Assembly (NCBI GenBank): GCA_029782145.1
Contig: JAKOVH010000002.1
Coordinates: 1-64,000, forward strand
From: Actinomycetes bacterium
GTDB taxonomy: Bacteria > Actinomycetota > Acidimicrobiia > Acidimicrobiales > Acidimicrobilacustridaceae
Direction of reading: 5' to 3'
DNA length: 64,000 nucleotides
Every line of letters begins with the position of its first letter. Positions within the stretch are counted from its first letter, which is position 1. This document shows positions 8,851 through 16,751 of this stretch, in pieces. Both the position numbers and the translations under genes were made by a program. Below the pieces are notes generated by a model that saw only the letters and a program-made list of their open reading frames with translations, did not search any database and was not told the origin of the DNA.

Positions 8851-11800
8851 CGCCACGATCGACCTCCTCGAGCTGCCGAGGTTCCAGAACGAGCTAGCGC
8901 AGATCGGAGCGCGAGCTGCGCTCAAGGAACTCGACTCGGACTCCACCATCCGGTGGCGGTACAGAAGTGAGCGTGTCGTCCGCAACCTCACTGCAGCGGG
9001 TCAGGTCATTCTCGCCAAGGCGAAGTCCGATGAGGGCACGTTCGGCGACCAGCGATCGGCCCTGACTCTCGCACGGGCATGGGAGCACCTCGCCACCCTC
9101 GAAGAACGTGTTGATTCGGCGGCTGCGTTGCTCAACTCCGCAGTCTTCTACGAGCTCGCCGGTTACCAGGCGAACTCGACCTGCCTGGCGCGCGTGGCCG
9201 TGGACCAGGAGAGGTGGACGAGCGCACCAGCGCTCGACGGTCTGATCAGCGCGTTCCTGCAGCGCTTGTTCTTGCGCGTCACCACGCTGAGGGCACCGTT
9301 GACGGAGCTACCGCCGGTTGCATTGATAGCGACGGATGATGAGATCGAGCGACGAGCGAGTCACGCCGTGACTGCCATCGCGCTGTCCGAGGCTTCTGCC
9401 TTCTTTCTAACCGGTGATGATTCGCACATTGATGCTGCCCTGGAACATCTTGCCCTAGCGAGGCAAGGGCTAGCGCAGGTCGGTGATGCGGTTGCGTACA
9501 ACGCCGTCGTTGGGGTTGAGCACGTCCTTCCGCTCATGGTCGATCGATCCACCTGGAAGCACCTTGGCGCCGTCAGCGATTCGCCTCGATGGACGCGGTA
9601 TCTCAAAGTGCTGGCACGAGGCCTCGGGGCCGATGTGTTGGATGCCCGGTCAGTCTCAGAACTGTGGCCGTCGCAGAGGGCGGCTGTCGACGGCGGCCTG
9701 TTGACGGATGCCAGGAGCCTGGCTGTCCGCATGCCGACAAGTGCTGGTAAGACTCGAGTCGCGGAACTTGCGATCGTCCACACCCTGGTGACCCAACCTG
9801 GTTCGAAGTGCGTCTACATCGCTCCGTACAGGGCCCTCGCAAACGAGATCGAGGAGTCCTTCGCGAATCTGTTCCATGACCTTGGGTACGCCGCATCGAC
9901 GGTGCCTGGTGGCTACGACCAGGATGAGATGGGGGAGGAGCTCGCTGCGACCGACGATGTCCTCGTGCTGACTCCCGAGAAGCTCGATCTCCTCTTTCGA
10001 CTTCGGGCGGATCTCCTGGACCAAGTAGCCCTTATCGTGATCGACGAAGGTCACATCGTGTCGGACCGCCAGCGCGGGCCGAAGTTCGAGCTGTTGGTTT
10101 CTCGACTTCGCCGTCGAATACCCGAGGCGCGCTTCCTAATGATGTCGGCAGTCGTACCGGATGCGACGCTGGTCGACTTCGCTCACTGGCTCGGGGGAGA
10201 CGAGGGTCGCTCCGTGTCGAGTGACTGGCGGCCGTCGCTGTTGAAGTACGGGCGCCTTGACTGGGATGGCTCGAAGGGCACGCTTAGGTTCGTCGACGAT
10301 GACGTCATCGACGGCGGCTTGGAGTTCATTCCGAGTCTTGTCGCTCAAAGGGAGTACGCCCACGTGGCTGCCGAGACGGGGCGAATGCGCAGGCCGAAGT
10401 TCCCACGCTCGGAGAGCAAGGGGGACGTTGCAGCCGAGGTGACGTACCGCTACGCGCCACTCGGTCCCGTGCTCATCTTCGCGATGCAGACCAACTGGGC
10501 TGAGTCCACCGCCTCAGCGCTCCTCCGTCGAATTGAGTTGGCCGAACTGGTGGGCGACGCGATTCCGCAAGTGTTCGCGCTGCGGCGTGAAGGGCGTGCC
10601 CTCGCCGTTGCAGCAGAGTGGCTGGGTGAGGACCATCTCGTGACAGATCTGCTGCGTCGTGGGATCGCGTTTCACCACGGCCGCCTACCCGATGCTGTCC
10701 GGGACGCGATCGAGCAGGACTTCCGAGCCCGCCGGCTAGGGGTGCTCGTGGCGACGAGCACTCTTGCGCAGGGCGTCAACCTGCCCGTACGGACCGTTGT
10801 TGTTCACAGCTGCCGGAGCAAGGAGGAGGATGGATCAGCGCGGGTCCTTTCTGCGCGCGACTACTGGAACATCGGAGGCCGGGCTGGGCGAGCCGGCTCG
10901 GAGACCGAGGGCACGGTGATCCACATCGCCTCCTCGTCTTATGACGTCGAGGACTTCAACCGGTACGCCGCGCGCCGCACGGACGTCGAACGTGTCGAGA
11001 GTGCGCTTCATCGGATGCTCCGGGATCTGGTGGCAGAGCGCATCAGTTCCGATGCGGCATCCGAGCAGCTCGATTCGGACCTCCTCGCTCTGCTCGTTGA
11101 GGAGGACGCGGTGGCGCTTGATGATGAGTCTCTCGCCGACACCCTGTCATCGAGCCTGTTTCGGATTCAGGCCATCGATACCGACACGCCGATCGCCCCG
11201 CTTATCTCCGTGATGACTTCAACGGCTCGCCGGATCAGCACAGATGTCCCGGAGCTGGCTACTCGCCGGTTGTTCGCAGAGACCGGCCTCTCGTCGAAGA
11301 GCTGTCTGTCGATAGTCGGCCACGTGTCGGCGAACCGAGAGCTGATCGCCGCACTGTTGACGGAGGGAGACCTCGGCGACCGAGAGGTATTCGTAGATCT
11401 CTTGCTGGCTGGCTTGGCGGAGGTTCGGGAGATGGAGCCGAGGGCAGCCCTGCCGGTCGACACGCGGGAGCTGCTGTCCTCCTGGCTGGATGGAGACGGC
11501 GTAAAGGAGATCTCCGATCGGCTGGGTGTCGAGGATCCTCAGGAGTTGACTGAGTACATCGAGGACGCCTTCGCCTATCGCCTGCCGTGGGGGGCGTCCG
11601 GATATATCCGGATTGCTGCGGAGACAGCCCCTGTCGCTGTGACATCGATACTCGCGTCGAACATCGCGGGGATGATCAAGTACGGGCTGCCGTCGCCCGA
11701 GGCGGTGTGGGCGATGTCTGCTGGTGTTGCGTCTCGCCGAGCTGCTGTGGCGGTGGCCGACGAGTTTCTGCGAATGAACCTTGACCGCTCTATTGGCCGG

Positions 11801-12241
11801 TTCAGGCGTTGGCTCGGCCGGCTGGATCCCGAGTCCGTCGCCGATCGACTGGGACTTGTCGGAGCCGAATTGGAATCGACTGCCAAGGCAATCCTCCGAT
11901 CGCAACCCAATGAGTACCTGGCAAACCTGGATGGCGACGGTGCCCTGCTGCCGCTTCGGGCCACATGCCGTCCACAGCGCTCCGCGATCGAGACGGGGTT
12001 CTTCTACGAGCTCGCGCTCGGCGACAGGCTTGAGGTTCACCGAGATCGGGACAGCCGCCTGAATCGGAACGCGGTCGTCCTGACTAGCCGCAACCAGCGT
12101 CTGGGATACCTCCAGGTCGATGCTGCTCGCGCACTCGGGACTGAGCTCGACGCAGGCCTCGCGGTGGTCGCCGAGATCGTGGAGATCTCGAGTGAACCTG
12201 GGCAGCCACCCGAGGTCGTGGTCCGGGTGAGCGAGGCATGA
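8843..12241 (+). CDS. HamB-like Ski2/DEAD-family helicase, Hachiman sensor candidate
   Basis: A 1132-residue SF2 helicase. A helical N-terminal region of about 280 residues precedes MPTSAGKTR (motif I, about 296-304), APYRALANEI (Ia), VIDEGH (motif II, about 399-404), MSAVVPD (motif III), a STLAQGVNLPVRTV motif V and IGGRAGRAG (motif VI, about 677-685). Another 400 residues follow with no motif I recognise. The domain order, the long tail and tight coupling to a PD-(D/E)XK gene fit HamB, which is thought to sense invading or damaged DNA and control HamA. It ends the five-gene run. A stand-alone Ski2-like repair helicase is the alternative. Confidence 0.7.
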   Translation: MSDATIDLLELPRFQNELAQIGARAALKELDSDSTIRWRYRSERVVRNLTAAGQVILAKAKSDEGTFGDQRSALTLARAWEHLATLEERVDSAAALLNSAVFYELAGYQANSTCLARVAVDQERWTSAPALDGLISAFLQRLFLRVTTLRAPLTELPPVALIATDDEIERRASHAVTAIALSEASAFFLTGDDSHIDAALEHLALARQGLAQVGDAVAYNAVVGVEHVLPLMVDRSTWKHLGAVSDSPRWTRYLKVLARGLGADVLDARSVSELWPSQRAAVDGGLLTDARSLAVRMPTSAGKTRVAELAIVHTLVTQPGSKCVYIAPYRALANEIEESFANLFHDLGYAASTVPGGYDQDEMGEELAATDDVLVLTPEKLDLLFRLRADLLDQVALIVIDEGHIVSDRQRGPKFELLVSRLRRRIPEARFLMMSAVVPDATLVDFAHWLGGDEGRSVSSDWRPSLLKYGRLDWDGSKGTLRFVDDDVIDGGLEFIPSLVAQREYAHVAAETGRMRRPKFPRSESKGDVAAEVTYRYAPLGPVLIFAMQTNWAESTASALLRRIELAELVGDAIPQVFALRREGRALAVAAEWLGEDHLVTDLLRRGIAFHHGRLPDAVRDAIEQDFRARRLGVLVATSTLAQGVNLPVRTVVVHSCRSKEEDGSARVLSARDYWNIGGRAGRAGSETEGTVIHIASSSYDVEDFNRYAARRTDVERVESALHRMLRDLVAERISSDAASEQLDSDLLALLVEEDAVALDDESLADTLSSSLFRIQAIDTDTPIAPLISVMTSTARRISTDVPELATRRLFAETGLSSKSCLSIVGHVSANRELIAALLTEGDLGDREVFVDLLLAGLAEVREMEPRAALPVDTRELLSSWLDGDGVKEISDRLGVEDPQELTEYIEDAFAYRLPWGASGYIRIAAETAPVAVTSILASNIAGMIKYGLPSPEAVWAMSAGVASRRAAVAVADEFLRMNLDRSIGRFRRWLGRLDPESVADRLGLVGAELESTAKAILRSQPNEYLANLDGDGALLPLRATCRPQRSAIETGFFYELALGDRLEVHRDRDSRLNRNAVVLTSRNQRLGYLQVDAARALGTELDAGLAVVAEIVEISSEPGQPPEVVVRVSEA

Positions 12242-12313
12242 TCCTCCCAGAGCATCGCAGCCACATGGTGTGACCCGTCGGTCAGGGCGAGTTCACGCCG
12301 CCTCGTAGCTACC

Positions 12314-12363
12314 GGGCGGGAGTGCGCGTGGGGTAATGGTGCAAGTCCCCCCTCCGACACCAC
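12314..12363 (+). repeat. Attachment-site copy A (left end of the tyrosine-integrase element)
   Basis: The core CAAGTCCCCCCTCCGACAC at 12342-12360 is repeated exactly at 21346-21364. The flank to the left (GGGAGT, then GCGTGGGGTAA) recurs with few changes at 40.95 kb. The core ends like a tRNA 3' end (CCGACACCA), but no folding tRNA is present. Outer GGAG/CTCC and inner GGGG/CCCC pairs could form a stem-loop. Confidence 0.65.
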
Positions 12364-12365
12364 GA

Positions 12366-12390
12366 AAGCCCAGGTCACAGACCTGGGCTT
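12366..12390. terminator. Strong hairpin beside att A, probable bidirectional terminator
   Basis: AAGCCCAGGTC (12366-12376) and GACCTGGGCTT (12380-12390) form an 11-bp perfect stem with a 3-nt loop, followed by CGCTCGTTTTC on the plus strand. It lies between the end of the minus-strand integrase and the att core and could stop transcription from either side. Confidence 0.55.
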
Positions 12391-12408
12391 CGCTCGTTTT
12401 CGGCCTGT

Positions 12409-12426
12409 TGGTCACAGAATGGTCAC
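12409..12426 (+). repeat. Left arm-type integrase site
   Basis: TGGTCACAGAATGGTCAC contains two TGGTCAC repeats. The right end of the element has the same arrangement at 21205-21222 with one mismatch. Paired short direct repeats inside both ends, next to the core, are what lambda-type integrases use as arm-binding sites. Confidence 0.5.
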
Positions 12427-12433
12427 GGGACCA

Positions 12434-13597
12434 TCACGACCCGCCGAAGATGAGGCCGGCGACCTGTTCGGCGGCGTCGCGTTGCATGCCCGCCGTGACG
12501 TGGCTGTAGGTGCCGAGGGTGATGCCGATGGTGGCGTGCCCGAGACGCTCCTGCACGACCTTGGGATGCACGCCGGCCTGTAGCGCCAGCGTCGCCCACG
12601 TGTGGCGCAGCCCGTGCAGCGTGAGCGCTGGTAGCTCCCACCGGGCGATGCGCCGTTGGAACTCTCGGGACACCCGCTCGGGGTGCAGTGGCTCACCGTC
12701 GACCTTGCAGAACACGAGGTCGTGGTCGTGCCAGCCGGCGCCGATGAGCAGCCGCTCCTCGAGCTGGCTTCGACGGTGGTCCCGAAGCGCGGTGACAGTG
12801 CCGGCATCGAGGTCGACCGAGCGGACGCCCTGTGCCGTCTTGGGCGTCCCGAACGCCGTTGCGTGCTTCACCGCGATGACTGTCTGACGGACCGACGCCC
12901 GTCCGGCGTCGAGGTCGAGGTCGGACCAGCGCAGCCCGAGCCCCTCACCGCGGCGCATGCCGGTGGTGGCGAGCAGCACCCACAGGACGTAGTACCGGTC
13001 CCCGTAGCCCTTAGAGCGGCCCAGGAAGTCGGCCAGCACCGCCGGGGGCCAGGTCGTCATCGTGGCTGTGTTCGTTGTCGGCCTCGGTGGGTCGGCGGCG
13101 TCGGCCGGGTTTCGTGTGAGCCGGCCCCACCGCACCGCGTCCTTGAACGCCCGGTGCAGGACCGTGTGCACGTAGCGCACGGTGCGGGGCGACAGGCCGT
13201 TGCCGGCGTCGTGGCCTCGGTGGCCGCTGGCGAGCAGCTCGGCGTAGAGCCGGTTCAAGGTGCCGCCGTCGACCGCCTGCAACGCCACGTCGCCGATGCG
13301 TGGCGCGACGTGCAGGTTCAGGTTCCGGCTGTAGCTGTGATGCGTGGAGGGGCGCACCGTCGGCTCGATGATGGCGAGCCACTCGCCCAGGTAGCCCGCG
13401 AGCGTCTGCTTCGTCGGCGCCACGTAGCCGCCGGTGCGGGCCTCGTGCTTCACGCGGTCGAGCTCGTCGAGCGCTTCGGCCTTCGTGGCGAACCCCCGGC
13501 GCCGTAGCTGCTTGCGTGGAGCGCCCGGGGGAGTGAGGTCGAGCACGAACATCCACTTCCCCGATGCGTCCCGCTTCACGCTGCCTTCGCGAGACAT
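12434..13597 (-). CDS. Tyrosine recombinase / phage-type integrase
   Basis: A 387-residue integrase that would catalyse site-specific insertion and excision of the 9-kb element. An N-terminal arm-binding region (about 10-60) and a SAM-like core-binding domain (about 65-165) precede the catalytic domain. TGMRRGEG gives the first arginine (about R215), a lysine lies near 253, HGLRHTW gives H328/R331, LGHATI gives H354 and the nucleophile is Y364 in GTYSHV. The ATG at 13597 overlaps the TGA of the upstream gene; an upstream in-frame start would add 22 residues with no similarity. The gene sits at the end of the element beside att A, the usual place for an integrase. Confidence 0.93.
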   Translation of the reverse strand: MSREGSVKRDASGKWMFVLDLTPPGAPRKQLRRRGFATKAEALDELDRVKHEARTGGYVAPTKQTLAGYLGEWLAIIEPTVRPSTHHSYSRNLNLHVAPRIGDVALQAVDGGTLNRLYAELLASGHRGHDAGNGLSPRTVRYVHTVLHRAFKDAVRWGRLTRNPADAADPPRPTTNTATMTTWPPAVLADFLGRSKGYGDRYYVLWVLLATTGMRRGEGLGLRWSDLDLDAGRASVRQTVIAVKHATAFGTPKTAQGVRSVDLDAGTVTALRDHRRSQLEERLLIGAGWHDHDLVFCKVDGEPLHPERVSREFQRRIARWELPALTLHGLRHTWATLALQAGVHPKVVQERLGHATIGITLGTYSHVTAGMQRDAAEQVAGLIFGGS

Positions 13598-14163
13598 CAG
13601 ACGGTCCCCTTCCCCTTCGTCGCTGGCGGGAGGTAGCCGCGTTCTCGCGCGAGGCTGACCCATCGGCTCGCGGTCCGATGCGACACCGGCTCGAAGCGAT
13701 GCATGACGGCCTCGGTCCCGCGTGGGTGGCCCGAGCGGTACACCTCAGCTACCTCGCGCAGATGCTCGTCGGTCACGGCCCATCGCCGGCCAGTGCGTCT
13801 CGGCGAAGCCAGCGCGTCCCACTGCACCCGCTGGCCCAGCTCATCGGCAATCCGAGCGTCCAGCAGCGTCGCACACGCGTCGACCAGGTCCTGCACAGGC
13901 AGGTCCTCGCGTAGCCGGCTCTGATTCAGAGAGCGCCCACCGCTCCGGCGGCGCAGCACCAGCTCGTCGACCGCGTAGATGCCGTCCTCGACGACCAGCG
14001 AAAGCGAGACGTCGAGGCCGTGCTGCTCCAACGTCGCCACCGCTCGCACCCGCTCGGGAACTCGTAGCTCTCCGAGCTGCACTACGGCCGTGCGTTCCGG
14101 CACTGAGAACGAGACCGCCACCGGAAGCGGTATCTGTGTGTTCCTCTTCGGGCCCATAGACAC
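13597..14163 (-). CDS. Element regulatory protein with C-terminal helix-turn-helix
   Basis: A 188-residue protein, coupled to the integrase by a TGATG overlap. The C-terminal half (about 125-180) reads TDEHLREVAEVYRSG and then VSHRTASRWVSLARERGYLP, a helix-turn-helix common in actinobacterial integrated elements. The N-terminal half shows beta-rich segments and no motif I know. It may control integrase expression or element copy number; this is inference. GTG at 14163 and ATG at 14157 are both possible starts, and neither has a clear ribosome-binding site. Confidence 0.7.
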   Translation of the reverse strand: MSMGPKRNTQIPLPVAVSFSVPERTAVVQLGELRVPERVRAVATLEQHGLDVSLSLVVEDGIYAVDELVLRRRSGGRSLNQSRLREDLPVQDLVDACATLLDARIADELGQRVQWDALASPRRTGRRWAVTDEHLREVAEVYRSGHPRGTEAVMHRFEPVSHRTASRWVSLARERGYLPPATKGKGTV

Positions 14164-14218
14164 AGCTTAGACATTCGGCGGACTCATGACCTAGTCAGGA
14201 CGCCACGCCATCCCCATT
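14164..14218. promoter_or_regulatory. Divergent promoter region of the element
   Basis: The 55 bp between the leftward integrase module and the rightward replication module must hold start signals for both strands. It is AT-richer than its surroundings. A TAGACAT stretch and a CATTATGG start context are visible, but no clean -35/-10 pair. The start codons lie close to the possible promoters, so leaderless transcripts are plausible. Confidence 0.35.
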
Positions 14219-14434
14219 ATGGCGAACATGAAGCCACTACCCGAACCCAACGAGCGCCCGACCGTGAGCGTGCCCGAAGCGGGCGAGTTCCTCGGTATCG
14301 GACGTGCCACCGCCTACGAGGCCGCCAAGGCTGGCGACCTCCCAACCATCCGGCTCGGCAAGCGCCTAGTCGTTCCGACCGCGGCCCTGCGTCGCATGCT
14401 CGGCCTTGACACTCGGGCAGGTGAGGCCGCGTGA
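14219..14434 (+). CDS. AlpA/Xis-type excisionase-like DNA-binding protein
   Basis: A 71-residue protein of the MerR-like HTH_17 family: VSVPEAGEFLGIGRATAYEA forms the winged helix-turn-helix, followed by LPTIRLGKRLVVPTAALRRML. Such proteins direct excision (Xis) or activate integrase genes (AlpA). It starts the rightward operon and overlaps the next gene by GTGA. The position opposite the integrase gene fits an excision or control role. Confidence 0.8.
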   Translation: MANMKPLPEPNERPTVSVPEAGEFLGIGRATAYEAAKAGDLPTIRLGKRLVVPTAALRRMLGLDTRAGEAA

Positions 14435-14793
14435 GTCGCCCGACGCGAGGAGGCCGGCCCGTGCCTGGGCCGGCCCCTCACCACAACGACGTCATCACCC
14501 ACGACGACGCTGCCGATGCTACCGGCTGCATGCAGTGCCGGGTCGCCGACCTACTCGGCGAACCCAGCCCGCAGCATGTCGGGCCCGCAGCCGCCAGCGA
14601 CGACCTGCTTGCCCTGGTCGTCCGACTCGCTGACCGGCTGCTCGACCTCGAGCGCCGGCTCGCCGCTGCCGGCATCGCCAACGTCGAGCCGTTGGAGCGG
14701 CAGCGAAAGCGAGGGCGTCGGCTGCTCGAGGAGTCGAGCCCGGTCGCCCGGTACGTCGCCGGCCGGCAGCGGGTGCTCGGCGGCCCCCGGTGA
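14431..14793 (+). CDS. Hypothetical satellite protein, 120 aa
   Basis: The GTG at 14431 overlaps the AlpA-like stop, and its own TGA overlaps the next GTG. Residues 30-40 contain a CMQC pair, then a helical stretch rich in leucine and arginine (LALVVRLADRLLDLERRLAA, a possible coiled coil) and a basic end. No family is recognised. Coupling on both sides supports it as a real gene of the element's replication operon. Confidence 0.6.
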   Translation: MSRPTRGGRPVPGPAPHHNDVITHDDAADATGCMQCRVADLLGEPSPQHVGPAAASDDLLALVVRLADRLLDLERRLAAAGIANVEPLERQRKRGRRLLEESSPVARYVAGRQRVLGGPR

Positions 14794-14918
14794 GCCGCCC
14801 AGGTCGATGCGGACACGACCGTGCACGCCGGCGCTGCATGTACTGCCGCGCCGGCGTGACGCCGGCCGACTACTGGCTCGCCATCTACCTGCTGCGACGC
14901 ATCGGAGGCCGACGATGA
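14790..14918 (+). CDS. Small zinc-ribbon-like protein, 42 aa
   Basis: GTG at 14790 overlaps the previous stop and TGA ends at 14918. The peptide has C7-x-H9 and C16-x2-C19 (CGHD, then RRCMYC), a likely zinc site, followed by a short hydrophobic helix (YWLAIYLLRR) and a basic tail. Overlap with its neighbour and the ordered cysteines support translation. A six-codon ORF (14915-14935) links it to the primase gene. Its function is unknown. Confidence 0.5.
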   Translation: MSRPGRCGHDRARRRCMYCRAGVTPADYWLAIYLLRRIGGRR

Positions 14919-14935
14919 GTCTCGTGGACCGCTGA

Positions 14936-16327
14936 GTGATGGTCGAACCGACACCACTGCGCCGGAACGACACCGGCCGCGCCGACCGCCACACCGACGC
15001 CGGCAACGCCGTGGCACTCGTCGAGCTGCACGGCCACCGGTTCCGGTGGGTGCCGTTGTGGGAACGCTGGCTCGTCTACGACGGCCGCCGGTGGCGGCAC
15101 GACACGCTCGGGGAAGTCATGCAGGCCGCCAAGGCCGTAGCCCAGCACCGATGGGACGAGGCGCTCGCAATGGAGCACGGCACCGCCCGCGACAAGGCCC
15201 TCGGATGGGCACGCCAGTGCGAGAACGCCGGCCGGCTCGACGCGATGGTGCGCCTTGCCCGCAGCGAGCCAGGCGTGGCCATCGACCCCGACGCCCTCGA
15301 CGCCGACCCGTGGCTGTTGAACTGCGGCAACGGCACCCTCGACCTCCGCAACGGGGAGCTGTACGCCCACGACCCAGCCGACCTCATCACCAAGGTGTGC
15401 GCCGCTGACTACGACCCCGATGCCGTCGCCCCGACCTGGGATCGGTTCATGCGCGAGGTGCAACCCGACCCCGACATGCGCGACTACCTCCGCCGAGCGG
15501 TCGGCTACAGCCTCACCGGCGCTCAGGACGAGCAGTGCATCTTCGTCAGCTGCGGCACTGGCGCCAACGGCAAGAGCGTGTGGACCGGCACCCTGCGCCG
15601 CGTGCTCGGCGACTACGCCCGCCAGGCGTCGGCCGACATTCTCGTCAACGCCGAAGCGCACCCCACCGGCGTCGCTGACCTCCAAGGCGCCCGGTTCGTG
15701 GTCGCCTCCGAGCTTGACGATGGCCGCCGACTGGCCGAAGCGACCGTGAAGGCCCTCACCGGCGGCGATCGGGTCAAGGCCCGGTTCATGCGTCAGGACT
15801 TCTTCGAGTTCGACCCGTCCCACACGCTATGGCTCGCCACGAACCACCGGCCCATCATCACCGGCACCGACCACGGCATCTGGCGCCGGGTGAAGCTCAT
15901 TCCCTGGGCGGTGACCATCGCGGAGACCGACCAGGACCGCCAGCTCGCCGACCGGCTCTCGCTCGAGCTGCCCGGAGTGCTCGCCTGGGCGGTCCGAGGT
16001 TGCGCCGAGTGGACCATGCGAGGCCTCGCCGACCCCGACACCGTGCGAGACGCCACCGCCGACTACCGCGCCGAGATGGACATGCTCGGCACGTTCCTCG
16101 ACGACGCATGCATCGCCGACCCCGACGCCCGAGTGCAAGCCAGCGACCTCTACACGGCCTACACCCGCTGGTGCGACGACAACGGCGAACGAGCCGTCAC
16201 GCAACGCCGGCTCGGCCAGGCTCTGACCGAGCGCGGGTTCGACCGCCGCAAGTACGGACCGGCCCGCCGCTGGCACTGGTTCGGCATCACTGTGGGCTCG
16301 TTCGACGTGTCACAGGTGAACCCATGA
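14936..16327 (+). CDS. D5/P4-type primase-helicase (SF3 helicase)
   Basis: A 463-residue replication protein. The first 180 residues match the D5_N region (LNCGNGTLDLRNGEL). The SF3 helicase follows: Walker A GTGANGKSVW (about 207-216), Walker B-like FVVASELDDGRRL, and the sensor segment LWLATNHRPII. A C-terminal winged-helix region holds YTAYTRWCDDNGERAVTQRR. The GTG at 14936 is followed at once by ATG, and either may be used. In phages and satellites this enzyme opens the origin and drives autonomous replication, so the element probably replicates after excision. Confidence 0.9.
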   Translation: MMVEPTPLRRNDTGRADRHTDAGNAVALVELHGHRFRWVPLWERWLVYDGRRWRHDTLGEVMQAAKAVAQHRWDEALAMEHGTARDKALGWARQCENAGRLDAMVRLARSEPGVAIDPDALDADPWLLNCGNGTLDLRNGELYAHDPADLITKVCAADYDPDAVAPTWDRFMREVQPDPDMRDYLRRAVGYSLTGAQDEQCIFVSCGTGANGKSVWTGTLRRVLGDYARQASADILVNAEAHPTGVADLQGARFVVASELDDGRRLAEATVKALTGGDRVKARFMRQDFFEFDPSHTLWLATNHRPIITGTDHGIWRRVKLIPWAVTIAETDQDRQLADRLSLELPGVLAWAVRGCAEWTMRGLADPDTVRDATADYRAEMDMLGTFLDDACIADPDARVQASDLYTAYTRWCDDNGERAVTQRRLGQALTERGFDRRKYGPARRWHWFGITVGSFDVSQVNP

Positions 16328-16584
16328 ACCCTTCAGAACCCTTCTCACCTATTAGCGCCCATACGCGCACGCACGCGGGGGAATGCCGGAATGAGGGTCC
16401 GAAGGGTTCCAAGGGTTCCGAATGGGTTCACCCCGGCGACTCCACCGGTGTCCTGCTCACCATCGCCGAGGCCCGGCTGCTGCTCAGCCTGTGCCACCTG
16501 GCCGTGCCGGAGACGCCCGCCCAGCTCGAGGTCGCCGCCCGTCTCTCGGTGCTGCTCGCCCTCGCCACGAAGGAGAACCCGTGA
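16324..16584 (+). CDS. Hypothetical satellite protein, 86 aa
   Basis: The ATG overlaps the primase stop (ATGA), and the TGA overlaps the next GTG. The first 35 residues are polar (GPKGSKGSE). The rest is helical and leucine-rich (LLTIAEARLLLSLCHLAV, then AARLSVLLALATKENP). No known motif. The chain of overlaps makes expression with the primase likely. Confidence 0.55.
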   Translation: MNPSEPFSPISAHTRTHAGECRNEGPKGSKGSEWVHPGDSTGVLLTIAEARLLLSLCHLAVPETPAQLEVAARLSVLLALATKENP

Positions 16585-16751
16585 CCGCTCGAAGCCACAC
16601 CCGCAGCCGCCGCAACCTACGCCGCCGAGCCCGAGCCCGAGCGTGGGCCAAGGCGCTAAAGGTCGCACGCCGGCGGGGCGTCGACCCGTGGGGCGCGTAC
16701 CTGCGCTACCAGAAGCCACGGGGCGCTCGCCGCGACGGGGCCGGCGAGTGA
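16581..16751 (+). CDS. Small basic protein, 56 aa
   Basis: GTG at 16581 overlaps the preceding stop. The product is highly basic (RSRRNLRRRARARAWAKALK) and ends with RGVDPWGAYLRYQKPRG. It could bind nucleic acid, but no family is recognised. It is the last gene before a long stretch without clear coding sequence. Confidence 0.5.
   Translation: MTARSHTRSRRNLRRRARARAWAKALKVARRRGVDPWGAYLRYQKPRGARRDGAGE

Noticed and set aside
12270-12363. A tRNA gene ending in CCCCTCCGACACCA at att A
   Set aside because: The end looks like a T-loop plus CCA, but the 5' side does not pair as an acceptor stem (about 5 of 7), the T-stem is broken and no regular anticodon arm folds. It is at best a decayed tRNA end. 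The other copies fail in the same way.
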